A stretch of 64,000 bases of DNA from Hofstenia miamia (Eukaryota; Xenacoelomorpha; Acoela). A model generated the notes under the pieces. The model saw only the letters and a program-made list of their open reading frames with translations, had not been told where the DNA came from and did not search any database. Positions 1-11,482 of the stretch are shown here, piece by piece (within the stretch, counting starts at the first letter, position 1; the number at the start of each line of letters is the position of its first letter). Position numbers and translations under genes: made by a program. The DNA lies in assembly GCA_004352715.1 (NCBI GenBank), contig SCFE01000074.1:638978-702977 (forward strand), given 5' to 3'.

Positions 1-252
1 ACGCGAGGCAGCAGCACTGTAGGAGAACATTTGGGATTGCAGAGAGGAAACATCAGAGGAAAGCTTTGTTAGGGAGTCAGATAAGGATGATATGACGCCA
101 GGGCCATCATTGGTGGACGGAGTCGAGGTAGAGAGAGCAGAGACCGCTTGGCGTAACAACGAAATGATGGCGTCTTTCTTCAGACCACCAACAGCGGAGG
201 CAAACTGGGCATCGCTCAAATTTTTGGGGTCGGACAGCGAAATTGGGGGCAT
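1..252 (-). CDS. Partial ORF of unknown function, Ser/Ala-rich N-terminus
   Basis: An 84-codon frame is open from an ATG at 252 to the left edge of the window, so the C-terminus is missing. It starts MPPISLSDPKNLSD and continues with a Ser/Thr-rich, probably helical segment (KKDAIISLLRQAVSAL, then SSLSDSLTKLSSDVSSLQSQ) whose heptad-like spacing suggests a coiled coil. GC content is clearly higher than the flanks, which supports real coding. A splice-acceptor-like TTTCAG lies just before the ATG on the minus strand. It could be a host exon or the start of a LINE ORF1-type protein; I do not recognise the family. The upstream 25 bp resemble those before the ATG of the small minus-strand ORF at 40,812-40,925. 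Confidence 0.45.
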   Translation of the reverse strand, partial: MPPISLSDPKNLSDAQFASAVGGLKKDAIISLLRQAVSALSTSTPSTNDGPGVISSLSDSLTKLSSDVSSLQSQMFSYSAAASR

Positions 253-549
253 AGCTGAAATCTAATTAAACTGTATAATAAACAGAACATGAAAAAACTG
301 CTAAGATTAACCATAATAATACATGTATTACATACGCATAGTTTAGGTTCATTAAAAGTTAAAGGAGAAATCTAAATGCTAAAAACAGCTTCACTAATTG
401 CATTTGTAAATATTAGTTTCTTGCAGTTTATTCACAAATATAATTTCTGACATATAATTGCAATCCATATTAATGGGAGTAGATTATTTTCATTGTGAAA
501 GCTTCAGCTATAATCACAAGAATGTAGGGACGGAACGAGATGGGATAGG

Positions 550-587
550 ACAGGCCTGCTACATCGGCTAAAGCCGAGCAGGCCTGT
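550..587. repeat. GC-rich perfect hairpin
   Basis: An 11-bp arm ACAGGCCTGCT pairs with AGCAGGCCTGT. Inside it a second 5-bp stem CGGCT/AGCCG closes a 2-nt loop, with only a 4-nt bulge (ACAT) between the stems. It stands out as GC-rich in an AT-rich setting. It could be a cruciform or structured-RNA element, or the palindromic tip of a repeat; no gene is attached to it. Confidence 0.6.
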
Positions 588-957
588 CGGGTTTTCTATT
601 TGAAAAATATCATTCAGTGATAGCTAATCCATTTTCCATCAATTTTTTTCGTTTGTTGCACCTTCTAAATCAATCTGGATATTATATTTTTCATGCTATT
701 CTACAGCACGTTTCCATGAAATTCTAGTTGTCTTCAATCATTTATTGTTTGAGTTAATAATAATCATATATTAATATGAGATTTCAAGAGAATGAGATAT
801 TTGAGTATCCTCTATGATACTCTTAGTTTGATAAACGCTTAAGCAATTTACTATAGATTATAGATTTTCGATTTGCAATTGCATATTTTTGTAGTTTATA
901 ATATGTTTAAAAATTTATCACAAAGAAATGAATTCAATTACATTATAACCATCAGTG
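588..957. other. AT-rich non-coding stretch
   Basis: No coding frame, RNA gene or repeat was recognised here. It leads up to the 8-bp target duplication at 950-957. Confidence 0.5.
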
Positions 958-996
958 CAGGGGCGCACCCAGCTTTTTCTATGAGGAGGGGAACTA

Positions 997-1026
997 TATA
1001 TATATATATATATATATATANATATA
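997..1026. repeat. (TA)n microsatellite with one N
   Basis: Alternating TA dinucleotides interrupted by a single N at 1021, probably an unresolved repeat length. Confidence 0.8.
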
Positions 1027-2718
1027 CTGTATATATTTCATTTTAACCTAACAAACGGAACAAGCATAATGAATGTTTATGTTATCAATTACTAATAATG
1101 AATAATTTCTCCCTACACCTCACTAATGCAACCTTTATTAAGATGGCTAACACACTTATTGTCCCATAGATCAGTGGGTGAGGCGAGTTTTGAATACAGG
1201 CTGATGCACTGTTAACTGTTCCTATTTTGAGTAGGAAACACTTCTTTCCTTTTGTAGTAGAATGATTTCTAGAAATGTCTTACCTTCATAGACTTTAATA
1301 AATCTAATCAGAAAATTTAGACCAATCTTTGTCCAGCCTGAATCTGCTCCAACCCACTTAATTCCAATTCGGCCTATTTTCATGAAATTTTTTAAGAAGT
1401 TTTCTACGATTTTGCGGCTTGCTAGATCAAAGTAAGATATTTTAGAATAGAAACTATCAATAAAATTTGGGCATTGAATTGAAAATTCAAAATTCAGTTC
1501 TTCAAGAGTATATGATACTAATATGCAATTTCAAAGCGTTAAAAAATTATATAGCATTCACTAAAACTGTAGTCTATTTGTTCAATTTTAGCCCATCTTT
1601 TTCAAATGCTTAATCCAACCCCAGACTAACGCAAGTCTATCTCTGACTTCAACTCCTGATAACTGAAGAATGCACAGGATTGGGGATCTTTTCGTATTAA
1701 GTTGACACAAAGTACTTTTAGTTACATTTTACAACTTGCCATAATTTGAATTATTATTAGCATTGCTATATAATTCACAATATTTCACTACAAGTTAATG
1801 TATACAGAAAGCGCGTTCAAATTATTTTCACCCAAGTAACCTATAACTTCATAAAAATTTTATTCAAAATACCTATATTTCTCATTCTTAGTTTCGCTTA
1901 AGTAGCGGATTAAATTGCCCCTCGTCATAAATTACATACACGCAAGAGTAGGCAATTTTTAATTGGAGCCCTACAATTAGATTTTTCTAGTTTAGTAAAG
2001 TAATCAATTTTTGCGTTTCAAACAATAGATTATTGCCAACTTTTGGCAATAATTAGAATGAAAATATTATATCAAAAATCATAGTAAGATAAATAGCTTG
2101 ATATTAATAAAAATCAATATATAACACATAAAAATGTTTTCAAAGAAAAATCATAATTGTGAGATAACAAAAAGGGTTGCTTGTGCTTCATACATCTGTT
2201 AGCAGTATGAAGAAATTGTTCTACAAAATCAAAAGTTAGATATTGCCACTAATCATAATCGCTAATGGCAAATTTTGTTCTGCCATAAATACCTTATGTA
2301 AATGCTGTGATTATAGTTTAATTTCTTTAGGTTTGGCATTCCAAGGTGAGGTGTCCGACAGAATATCACAATGGTGCAAAATAAGGTTAATGTTAAGCCT
2401 TCAATATGCATAAAATGGTGAATTGGGTTGTGGAAGCATTACATATTTTTGGGTCATTAAATTATCCAGTACATTCCACAGCCAATGCTATATAAATTTA
2501 CTAGACAGGATGATAATGCTTTTGGAATCGGGAATGGATTATATATTTCAGTAAGATTTAAGTGAATCTTAAATATTTGGCAATTTTTTAAAATATTCAA
2601 TAGGTTAATTAATTTGCAATTATTGCAATAATTGCAATATCAATTTAACATTGTCTGCCCTTGCAGACATAGAGTAGAACCAATATATTTACATATTATG
2701 TTGTACAATTGTTATAGG

Positions 2719-2916
2719 TAGGGGCGTACGCAGGGTTTTCCAACGTAACTTACAGCCCTGTAAGTAACAAAAAGCGGGGCAAGCCCCTAAAATTCTTTGG
2801 AAATATTGATGAATTCGACACTAAGAAATACATTTCACCACCTAAATTTGGACTTTCTTAATAGTTTTTAACGAAAATTTTTTTGAAGGACATTCCACAG
2901 CTTGCGTACGCCTCTG
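2719..2916. mobile_element. hAT-like MITE, 198 bp, nested
   Basis: Left end TAGGGGCGTACGCAGG and reverse complement of the right end CAGAGGCGTACGCAAG form inverted repeats. The flanks at 2711-2718 and 2917-2924 are both GTTATAGG, an exact 8-bp target duplication. There is no coding capacity. It lies inside the 958-3007 element and is therefore younger. Its ends resemble the host element's ends (CAGRGGCG), so the two may be related families. Confidence 0.85.
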
Positions 2917-3007
2917 GTTATAGGCAAATATCTCATGAGGAATAGAAGCATCTCTGCTCTGTTGGAGGGGGACGTTCCCCCAGTTTCCTCCTTTGGGTGC
3001 GCCTCTG

Positions 3008-4640
3008 CATCAGTGTTCCCACATACTAAACTGAAGCTTGTACAAAATTAATATATGGGCATGAAATTTTCTATTTGTAGACAATTTGCGAAAATAGCAT
3101 AACATGAAACATTGTATCTCACATGTACTCTAAAATTCGAAAGTTTTCATAGATGAAACCTACATATATTTGAAAAACTAACTTTATAACTTAATTACTA
3201 AATATATTGTTTTCCTTAACCTAATTTTTTCTGCATTCTGATACAGATATAGTCTAATAACACAACATAGTATAGCTAAACTTAACTGAAGTAGTTTCAT
3301 AAAAAATATATTTTAGTAATATAAGGAAATGTCATTAGTAAGTTATTACCACTAAAATGCAATACCATTTATTAGTAACAATTTGATAAACATTATTCCA
3401 AACCATTCCAAATATATACTAAAAAGGCCTACAATTTGTGTGATTGTGAGTTGGTTAACTACATAAGCTCTACATCCATGAGACTTTATATGTACATTGC
3501 ACAAATCTCCTTAAGATCTCTATTAGGTAAAGGAAAAAATTGTTTTTTTTGAATTTTTATAAATTCAATGTTTGTTTGAAATTTTTTTGACGAATATATT
3601 GAAATAGAAGAAAGTTTCACTATATATTTGGCCCCACATCTGTCAATTACGATACACACATTGTTCTTGAACTTAGCTCTTCGATTCTAGCTCTAATATT
3701 TAAAAACAACTGCTTTAGATTTAGCAGAAAGATGCATATTTAGTATGAAAAAATTTCAATATACCATATTTACGAGATGATTTATCTGTCAGTTTTTATC
3801 CGACTAGATCAATGAAATATGTTTTCTGTAGAGCCACCACAGATCTGCTATGTATTAATTATATTTTTGTAAATTACTATATCTTTACGCTGATTTAATG
3901 AAAATAATTTTATGAACTTCAATCGCACAATTTTATAATTTCTTATTTTTAATGATGCTTCCATGTGCAACTTCAGCGCATTGAATGCGTTTGCAAAGTT
4001 GTTTGTACATGTACAAATATTATTTCACTTGAAATTAGTTTGTATCACGCTAATGTATTACACTGTCATTATTGCATTAAATTCAGAAATTTTCAATTGA
4101 TATACGTAAATTTTACGTGGAGGTAAATCAATTAATGCAATATATATTTTGAGAAATATTTGCTGCAACGTTATATACAAATAGTAGATTATGTATAGTT
4201 TTATATACCTCTGAAAATATTATATATTTTATATAAATTAACAATGTTTAGTACTAAAATAAAATGACAATAGTATTATGCAAATTTTGCTTAAATTTAA
4301 AAAATTTCAATAAAAAGTTTTGCACTCAAAAGCCTGAAATTTCGGGCTTTTAACAAATGTGATTTTTGGTATATGTAGAATAAATTGTTCTAAGTCGATC
4401 ACACTTGGTTCCAGTTCATATGTTAAAAATTGACAGAGCAATGCATGTTTAAAAACTTTAAAAGTTTCTGAAGCTTTTTCAGAAAAGATTTACAAACCTT
4501 TACGATTATATTCTATAGTTCAATAGACAGTCCCAAATTTATACTCCCAAAATGATGGAGGATTTGGTGTCATAAAAGATGGAATCAATTAAAAAACTAA
4601 AAAACTCCAAATGCGGAAAACCAATAATCTTGGCAACTAA
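3008..4640. other. AT-rich non-coding stretch
   Basis: No coding frame longer than about 60 codons and no recognisable RNA gene. Short palindromes such as TACGTAAATTTTACGT (about 4,102) occur but are unremarkable in such AT-rich DNA. Confidence 0.5.
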
Positions 4641-6860
4641 GGGTGCATTCACACAGAAAGCTTGCGATATAGCGCTTGTATTTTTAACACATGTTTTAAG
4701 ATAGTTGAATTCACACAGAAAGCGAGCGATAAAGCTAATCTTGAGATTTAAACAAGAGGAAATAAAGGAGGGTATTCACAAAGAGAGATTCCGATATCGC
4801 GCTTGTAATTTAAACACATGTTTTAAGATAGTAGCATTCACACAGACGGCGTGCGCTTGCTATATTTTTTAACACATGTTTTAAGATAGTTGAATTCACA
4901 CAGAAAGCGAGCGATAAAGCCAATCTTGAGATTTAAACAAGAGGAAATAAAGGAGGGTATTCACACAGAGAGATTGCGATATCGCGCTTGTAATTTAAAC
5001 ACATGTTTTAAGATAGTAGCATTCACACAGACGGCGTGCGCTTGCTATATTTTTTAACACATGTTTTAAGATAGTTGAATTCACACAGAAAGCGAGCGAT
5101 AAAGCCAATCTTGAGATTTAAACAAGAGGAAATAAAGGAGGGTATTCACACAGAGAGATTGCGATATCGCGCTTGTAATTTAAACACATGTTTTAAGATA
5201 GTAGCATTCACACAGACGGCGTGCGCTTGCTATATTTTTTAACACATGTTTTAAGATAGTTGAATTCACACAGAAAGCGAGCGATAAAGCCAATCTTGAG
5301 ATTTAAACAAGAGGAAATAAAGGAGGGTATTCACACAGAGAGATTGCGATATCGCGCTTGTAATTTAAACACATGTTTTAAGATAGTAGCATTCACACAG
5401 ACGGCGTGCGCTTGCTATATTTTTTAACACATGTTTTAAGATAGTTGAATTCACACAGAAAGCGAGCGATAAAGCCAATCTTGAGATTTAAACAAGAGGA
5501 AATAAAGGAGGGTATTCACACAGAGAGATTGCGATATCGCGCTTGTAATTTAAACACATGTTTTAAGATAGTAGCATTCACACAGACGGCGTGCGCTTGC
5601 TATATTTTTTAACACATGTTTTAAGATAGTTGAATTCACACAGAAAGCGAGCGATAAAGCCAATCTTGAGATTTAAACAAGAGGAAATAAAGGAGGGTAT
5701 TCACACAGAGAGATTGCGATATCGCGCTTGTAATTTAAACACATGTTTTAAGATAGTAGCATTCACACAGACGGCGTGCGCTTGCTATATTTTTTAACAC
5801 ATGTTTTAAGATAGTTGAATTCACACAGAAAGCGAGCTTGCGCTTGCGATAGATTTCTAGCAATGTATTAATACGAGAGTGTTCACACAGAACGCGAGCT
5901 TTTAATTGCTATTAGGAAAATATTCAATAATATTCTCTACACATTGTTATATTTTATTGCATTTGAGCGAATCAAAGTGGATAATTTTTAATATGTAAAC
6001 ATTATTACAATTTAATTGATCTTTATGTAAATAACTAACTGAAAATCATTTGATACAATGGAATCTATGCGATTAGACAGCCTATTAAATTCTTCATTAA
6101 AATTATTGTTTTTCTTAAATTATTTAATATTTTGATAAACCTTAATGCAATTTATATTTTTTGAAATTCTAAATTACGGGTGAATTAAAAAACTTTTTCT
6201 AATTTAGGCAGATTTTAAGAATATAGAAATCAAAACATTTTTTATTAATAGCAGTTACTATACTTCAACTAGTAACTGCTATAAATAAAAAGTGTTGTGG
6301 ACAAAACCTATTTTACAAATATGTTCAATAATACCATTTTTGTGATAATATTAAATAATAATTTGAAACTAAATACATTATACGTATTTCGTACAAATTT
6401 TTGGCATGAATTTAAATTATTGGGAGATGTCATCGTCAAAAATATTTAGCATGTTTAAAATCAAATTTACAATCTTTTACAATCGCGCACTCGCGTGCTT
6501 TCTGTGTGAATAGAACTATCTTTAAACATGTGTTAGAAAATATCGCTCGCGCTACGCTTTAATTGGGATTGCGATAAATCTTTCTGTGTGAATGCTCTCT
6601 CAGTAACTCAACTGTTTAAATCTCTAGCAAGCCCAAGCTCGCACAATCGCGCTGTGTGAACACCCTGGCTTTAATACATTGTTAGAAAATATCGCAAGCA
6701 CAATCGCGCTGTGTGAACACTCTGGCTTTAATACATTGCTAGAAAATATCGCAATCTCTCTGTGTGAATACCCAAGATTTAAAGCTAGCGCAAGCTCGCT
6801 TTCTGTGTGAACGGAAAAAGCTCGCTCTAGCAAGCACAATCCTTCTGTGTGAATGCACCC
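4641..6860. mobile_element. PIF/Harbinger-like non-autonomous element
   Basis: The left end GGGTGCATTCACACAGAA is matched by the reverse complement of the right end (GGGTGCATTCACACAGAAGG). Both sides are flanked by TAA (4638-4640 and 6861-6863). A 3-bp TWA target duplication with GG-starting inverted repeats is the known PIF/Harbinger pattern. No transposase frame exists. The motif TTCACACAGA recurs throughout the left arm and, inverted, at about 6502, 6583, 6651, 6708, 6759, 6804 and 6845 in the right arm, so both arms are packed with copies of the terminal motif. The unique centre (about 5,900-6,480) is AT-rich. A frame across the right arm is only translation of the repeats. Confidence 0.8.
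4710..5835. repeat. 185-bp tandem array of Harbinger subterminal motif
   Basis: The landmark AGCGAGCGAT begins at 4721, 4906, 5091, 5276, 5461 and 5646, and its start recurs at 5831, exactly 185 bp apart each time, giving about six units. Each unit contains three TTCACACAGA-type motifs spaced about 65, 62 and 58 bp, so a 62-bp unit apparently became a 185-bp higher-order unit. The first unit has a few substitutions; the later ones look identical wherever I compared them, which suggests recent amplification. The array occupies only the left arm. Confidence 0.9.
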
Positions 6861-6863
6861 TAA

Positions 6864-7380
6864 GGCTTGGATTTCGTGCAGTAGCTTAAATGTAACTTTA
6901 AATTATAACAAAAGAAATTTTGAAAATCGATCAATATTGAAGATGTCAGTGAAAAAAATCATTTTCCTCGCTTGTAAAAATTCATTTTATGCATTCAGAT
7001 ACGCCGCCTATTTGCTATTGCAAGTTAAAAAATGGCTGTAGCGCCCAAACGAGGCCTCAGACCCCAAAAAAATTTTCATATTTCCCAATAACATACCCAC
7101 TCTTATCTCACAGGAAAAATTTATAAACAGTTAAGAAGAAAATGGGTACCTTTGGACGTCGATTTCGGATATATGGTAAACACAAAACGGAACAACACAG
7201 CATTGAACAAATACTGTGGTGAATGAATTCGATTGGCAAGGGCCGTAACATCAAGTATATAGAATTAAAAATTAAATACCAGAAAATAACTGAGTTCTGT
7301 TTTACACAATTATTCTAATATTGAAAACTTGATAATTCTATTCTACTCTTAAACCTGTTTAGCATTGCAATTTACACCAC
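6864..7380. other. Non-coding stretch
   Basis: No supported gene. A 62-codon plus-strand frame at 6853-7041 has no recognisable family and begins inside the transposon end, so I do not treat it as a gene. Confidence 0.4.
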
Positions 7381-7399
7381 ATTGCATATTAAACTGAGT

Positions 7400-7950
7400 A
7401 CTTGCTGAAGTCTAGAACAGAACATAACTTCCCAGATTATCAATGAATTTGCCGCTGTTCATGTCCCAAGTACTTCTGATGGAAGTGGCAATTTGTTTGA
7501 AAAGCACCTTTGATGAATCACGCGAAATTAGAAAAGAACAAACTGCGACTTTCCGTTCAAATAGTCTTTCACACTGCTGCACTGTATTCTGTAAGACTCC
7601 ACGGATCCAAAAGTAAAGAATGACTTTTAATTAATATTTGACAGTAAATGCCATATTTCTTTAAAATCCGAGAAACAGCGGATACACTAAATATGGAGTA
7701 TATGTCCTGGTTTTTCGAAGTTCTTTAAACGTTAAATGCGTATTATTTTGGACAATCTTATCATAAATCGAGTGCTGTTGTTTAAGGAGTTCTTTCTGGG
7801 CTTTACGTTGGAGAATACCAAGTTTTTTTAATAATCTTTAATAGTGGCTCACACAGTTGACACCCAAAATTTCCTAAAATTTTCTGTGGGATAAGTTTTC
7901 CAGCCATTTAGTAGTGATGAAATCCCACAGAAATTGTTGTATTACTAAAT
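7400..7950 (-). pseudogene. Possible relic of a Tc1/mariner-like transposase
   Basis: On the minus strand broken frames give protein-like stretches: LLKKLGILQRKAQKELL, then SIYDKIVQNNTHLTFKELRK followed by a weakly helix-turn-helix-like SAVSRILKKYGIYC. This resembles the paired-type DNA-binding half of Tc1/mariner transposases. Downstream, GVLQNTVQQCERLFERKV is also protein-like. Frames are interrupted repeatedly and no DDE residues can be assigned. The assignment is weak; it could be another transposase or chance. Confidence 0.22.
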
Positions 7951-8057
7951 CCATGCCACAATGATAAATGACGTCTGTAGAACATTGAAAAACAAACAAA
8001 AATCTTTAACAAATTGAAGCAAAATAACTAAAAATAAGTTGGCAGCAAATATTTACA

Positions 8058-8486
8058 TTGTGTCAATATCGACTGGGCTTACCCTTAATGTACTTAAAAC
8101 TCGACTGTAAATCTATTGATTACATATCGCGAGCACGTCTGTCAACGTATGAGAAATCGCGATTTTCATTTGGCTATGACTGTTACCGCAATTTTTCTAT
8201 TGAAATACCTCATGTTTTGACTGCAGCCTTGACCGGCCACAGCAAACTTAATGTATTCCTGAGTAAGATCCGCCATGTTTCCCCATTCTGCTCGTATTGT
8301 AGAGAAAAAGAAACAATTCACCACATTATATTCACCTGCCCTACATATGGAAGTGCCAGAAGTCATTTAACGGATACCTGTAAGGTCAACCATATACGAT
8401 TCGATACTATTAATAACTTGGTTGGTAACAAGCTTTCAATTGTAGCTCTCGTCAAATTTTTGAAAGTCACCAAGTTGAATCGCTAG
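8058..8486 (+). pseudogene. LINE (non-LTR retrotransposon) C-terminal fragment
   Basis: This 142-residue frame ends in a Cys/His cluster: TGHSKLNVFLSKI, CSYCREKETIHHIIFTC, PTYG. That G-H...C-x2-C...E-x2-H-H-x4-C spacing is known from the C-terminal zinc-knuckle region after RT/RNase H in I/R1/Jockey-type LINEs. The upstream RT is absent, so it is a 5'-truncated copy, the usual fate of LINE insertions. About 100 bp of 3' UTR follow, ending in a short TA tract near 8,608. The start codon is not meaningful because the frame enters from truncated sequence. Its family differs from the LINEs at 41-58 kb. Confidence 0.65.
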
Positions 8487-8639
8487 TCTCTTCCTTCCAT
8501 ATCTATGGGAGCAACTCTACATTTAATATTCTTGTCTTTTTCTTTATAGCTCATTTGATTTGTACCTGAGTGCATAGTTATTGTACCTTAATAGGTTATT
8601 CAAATATATATATATATGTGCCAATAGGTTAGAAATTTT

Positions 8640-11482
8640 GTTGTGAGAGAACGTTTACTCACACGCTTCTAAAGTGTTTATAGCAAGGAAAAATCGTTAA
8701 ACAAAAAAACATTAAATTAGTAAACAGGTTAAATGTACATCAGCTCCATTTTTGGAAGCGAAAATTTTACAATAGGTGCTGCGCCTTCAAGTATAATGCT
8801 GATTTAAAACTTTAACTATTTCAACCAGGCTTCCCTACAACTTTTAAATATTCGAGAGTATAATGTCAATTAAAAATTTGAGTTGGTCTTCACAAGCCTA
8901 CCAACATCAATTTTAAGCCGATTTCAATGTTTTCGAAGGAAACAAATTTCTGAAATGGGATTGAATAGCGATTGGAATTGCAAAGATAATTAGTAATTTT
9001 GTAGAGATTTCTGCTTTTTCGGAGAAATTGTAAATAAAAATTTAATAAATGAAATGTTTGCTCCAAAGATTTTAACTTGAATCATCGCTATGAGGAATAT
9101 TTTTACAAGACTGAAAGATTTACTGAGAGTATAGTTTTTTCATGTTTTACAATAGTAGTATTACATAAACTTCTGCTCTACTTTACTCTTACTACAATAG
9201 ATAAGTTCAAATTCTTATATGCAATGCTGATTTTCTAAGAATTTATTACCATATATTGTGGGTGATCTTTTACTATAACAAAATCGCAAGTTTTAAAATT
9301 TTATCTCAAAATGGGCACGCGCGGTAATTTATTGGTTAATAAGTTTTAATGTTGTTTTGGTGCCACTTAGTAATTACAAATTTTGACACGCCGACCTTCA
9401 GTGTCTTGGTTTCAATATTTCAAGGTATTCCAGAATTTCAGTTCTTGGTTTGTCTTTGTTTGCGGGATACATTATTCAGTTTGAAGCAGCATGCAACTTA
9501 GATTTCTCTTTTCTGAATTATTAAAATTCTTTTCTTTATTTTAAAAATTACACAATTATAAGGTAGGTATTTGAGACAAAAATGATTTATTTAAAACCAA
9601 AACATTCTAACTAACAAACAGCAAATAGTGTAATCTGAATTTGCTTAGGATTATCAAAGTTTTAAAATAATAATTCAAATTACTTGTTTTGAATTAAAGT
9701 TTTTACATATTCAATTTGAATATTTTATAAAGGACATTCCAAATTTGATTGAGTTTTATTAAATTCTAGCACTGTAAAAATATGGAATAGTAATCAATAA
9801 TACTCAAGCTTTTACTTCAGCACAAATCCACTTCAAACTATTGTTAAAGATATTATTTTTACTATTGGTTTCCCTATATGTCAAAAATAAATCTTTCACT
9901 TTAAAAACTCAGAATTATATCAAACTTGGAATTCTCTTCAACAAAAACCTGCACTCAACATTAAGATATAAATACTCAAATGAGGACTGAATAACTTGAA
10001 CTACATTTGAAAAAACACATTCAGATAAACAATTTGTAAATAATTGTTGGTAATAAAGTAAGTTTTAATACTTTCTAATTATACTATAAAAAACAATATT
10101 TTCTGGCATTGGGCTAAATGTCATATTGGATGGTAATTCCTTTGAGTGAGCTATGTATGGAACCCAGGGTTTGCAAGTTCAGTTTGAGTTACTTGGTCTA
10201 AGTTCAAGTATTAGTTCAAAAATTTAATTAAAACTATTCTGAGTTTTCTTAGGGTAAAGTAAAATATATTTTACAATAATTCTGAGTTGTTAAAATATAA
10301 TAACTTGTGTTTGAAAAAGAAACTGAAATGTCAAATATTTCAATTTTATAGTACTATCATATAGATTTTTGATAAAATTTGAATTTTGCAGATTTCTTAT
10401 CTGAATTTTTCCAATTAAATTTTGCGATCTTATTCAAATTTAAGTCTAAACATTCCAAGTATTCAAAAACGATAATTGGACACTGGTTTTTAAGTATTCA
10501 GAATGTTAAAACTCAAATTAGTTTGCAAAATTTGATTGAAATCATTATTACCCAAATTCAATCAAAAATTCAATTGAAAATAGTGTAAAAATGTTTTTTA
10601 AATTTTTTTCACAATTGCAAGTAATTACTTTTTTATTTAGGAAGCTCAGAATTATTGTAAAATAAATATTTTACTTTACAAAAGTGGAATTAGAAAAAAA
10701 TTTTTTTTTAAAATACTCAAATTTGACTAAAAACCTAAAAACTTGAATTTACACCCAATAACTTAATCTTAACATAAAAACCCAATATGAAACAAAATTT
10801 TAGAAACAAACAGTGTTTTTGAGTTAAGTTTGAGTTACTAAGTCTGAGTTTGAGTTTTATTCACAGGGGAAGTTTTTAATGTTATCCATTAACAAACTTT
10901 GACCATTCATTAATGTTGTAATATTTTAATGCTATAATTTTTTAAAGTCATATTTTTTAATGTTAAGTTTTTTGAAGTCATAAGTTTTAAAATTAGTCTA
11001 ATGTAAATTTTTAATGTTTTAAATTTAATTTACGAAATATATTTAAGTTGGTTTATGGCCTTGTTCTACAAAATAATAAAAATATGATTTTATGTTGAGG
11101 CTTGGGTCTATAAAATAATACAGAAATAAGGTTTTTGGTTAGGGTGTAGGGTCTAAAAATAATAAAAAATAGGGCTTAGGTTTAGGAAAAATTTGTTTGA
11201 GATTTGGGCTTAGTTCTTAGTTTTATTAAATAATGAAGAAATAAGGCTTAGGAAGAGTCATTTGCAACATTTACAATTAACAATGAGGACAATTATCAAA
11301 TTAAAAAAATTATGAAGTTTAAAAAACAGTTTAGGAAATCACAATATTAAAAAGTGTTATTAAAAATCTTACTCTTATGCAGCTCAATTGTTTGTTCAAT
11401 GAGTTTTTTTATTGTGAAAAAATTACATTTTACAATATTGAGCCTCATCCTCTAAAAAATAATTTTTTCTAAATGTCAATAC
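8640..11482. other. AT-rich non-coding region with CAAGTT-rich repeats
   Basis: No supported gene. From about 9,600 to 10,900 the sequence is dominated by diverged CAAGTT/AACTTG-containing words, introduced at 10,165 by CAGGGTTTGCAAGTTC. Similar text recurs near 29,980-30,310, 31,160-31,500 and 39,870-40,150. It is probably a family of eroded inverted-repeat elements with CAGGG ends, but I could not find matching ends and a target duplication for this copy. Confidence 0.4.

Larger units (their letters stand above)
958..3007. mobile_element. Non-autonomous hAT-like DNA transposon
   Basis: The left end CAGGGGCGCACCCAGC and the reverse complement of the right end, CAGAGGCGCACCCAAA, form terminal inverted repeats of the hAT type (CAGRGG start). 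The flanks at 950-957 and 3008-3015 are both CATCAGTG, an exact 8-bp target duplication, the hAT hallmark. The 2,050-bp interior is AT-rich with no transposase frame, so the element is non-autonomous or eroded. It contains a (TA)n tract near 999-1026 and a nested hAT-like MITE at 2719-2916, which inserted later. Boundaries are firm; superfamily assignment rests on TSD length and terminal bases. Confidence 0.8.

Noticed and set aside
4721-5835. CRISPR array
   Set aside because: Units are contiguous 185-bp tandem repeats without unique spacers, inside a DNA transposon of a eukaryotic genome.
6624-6839. 71-codon minus-strand ORF with internal repeats
   Set aside because: It is translation of the inverted TTCACACAG motifs in the right arm of the Harbinger-like element.
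10379-10588. 69-codon plus-strand ORF
   Set aside because: Phe/Ile/Lys/Asn-rich translation of CAAGTT-type repeats, no protein features.
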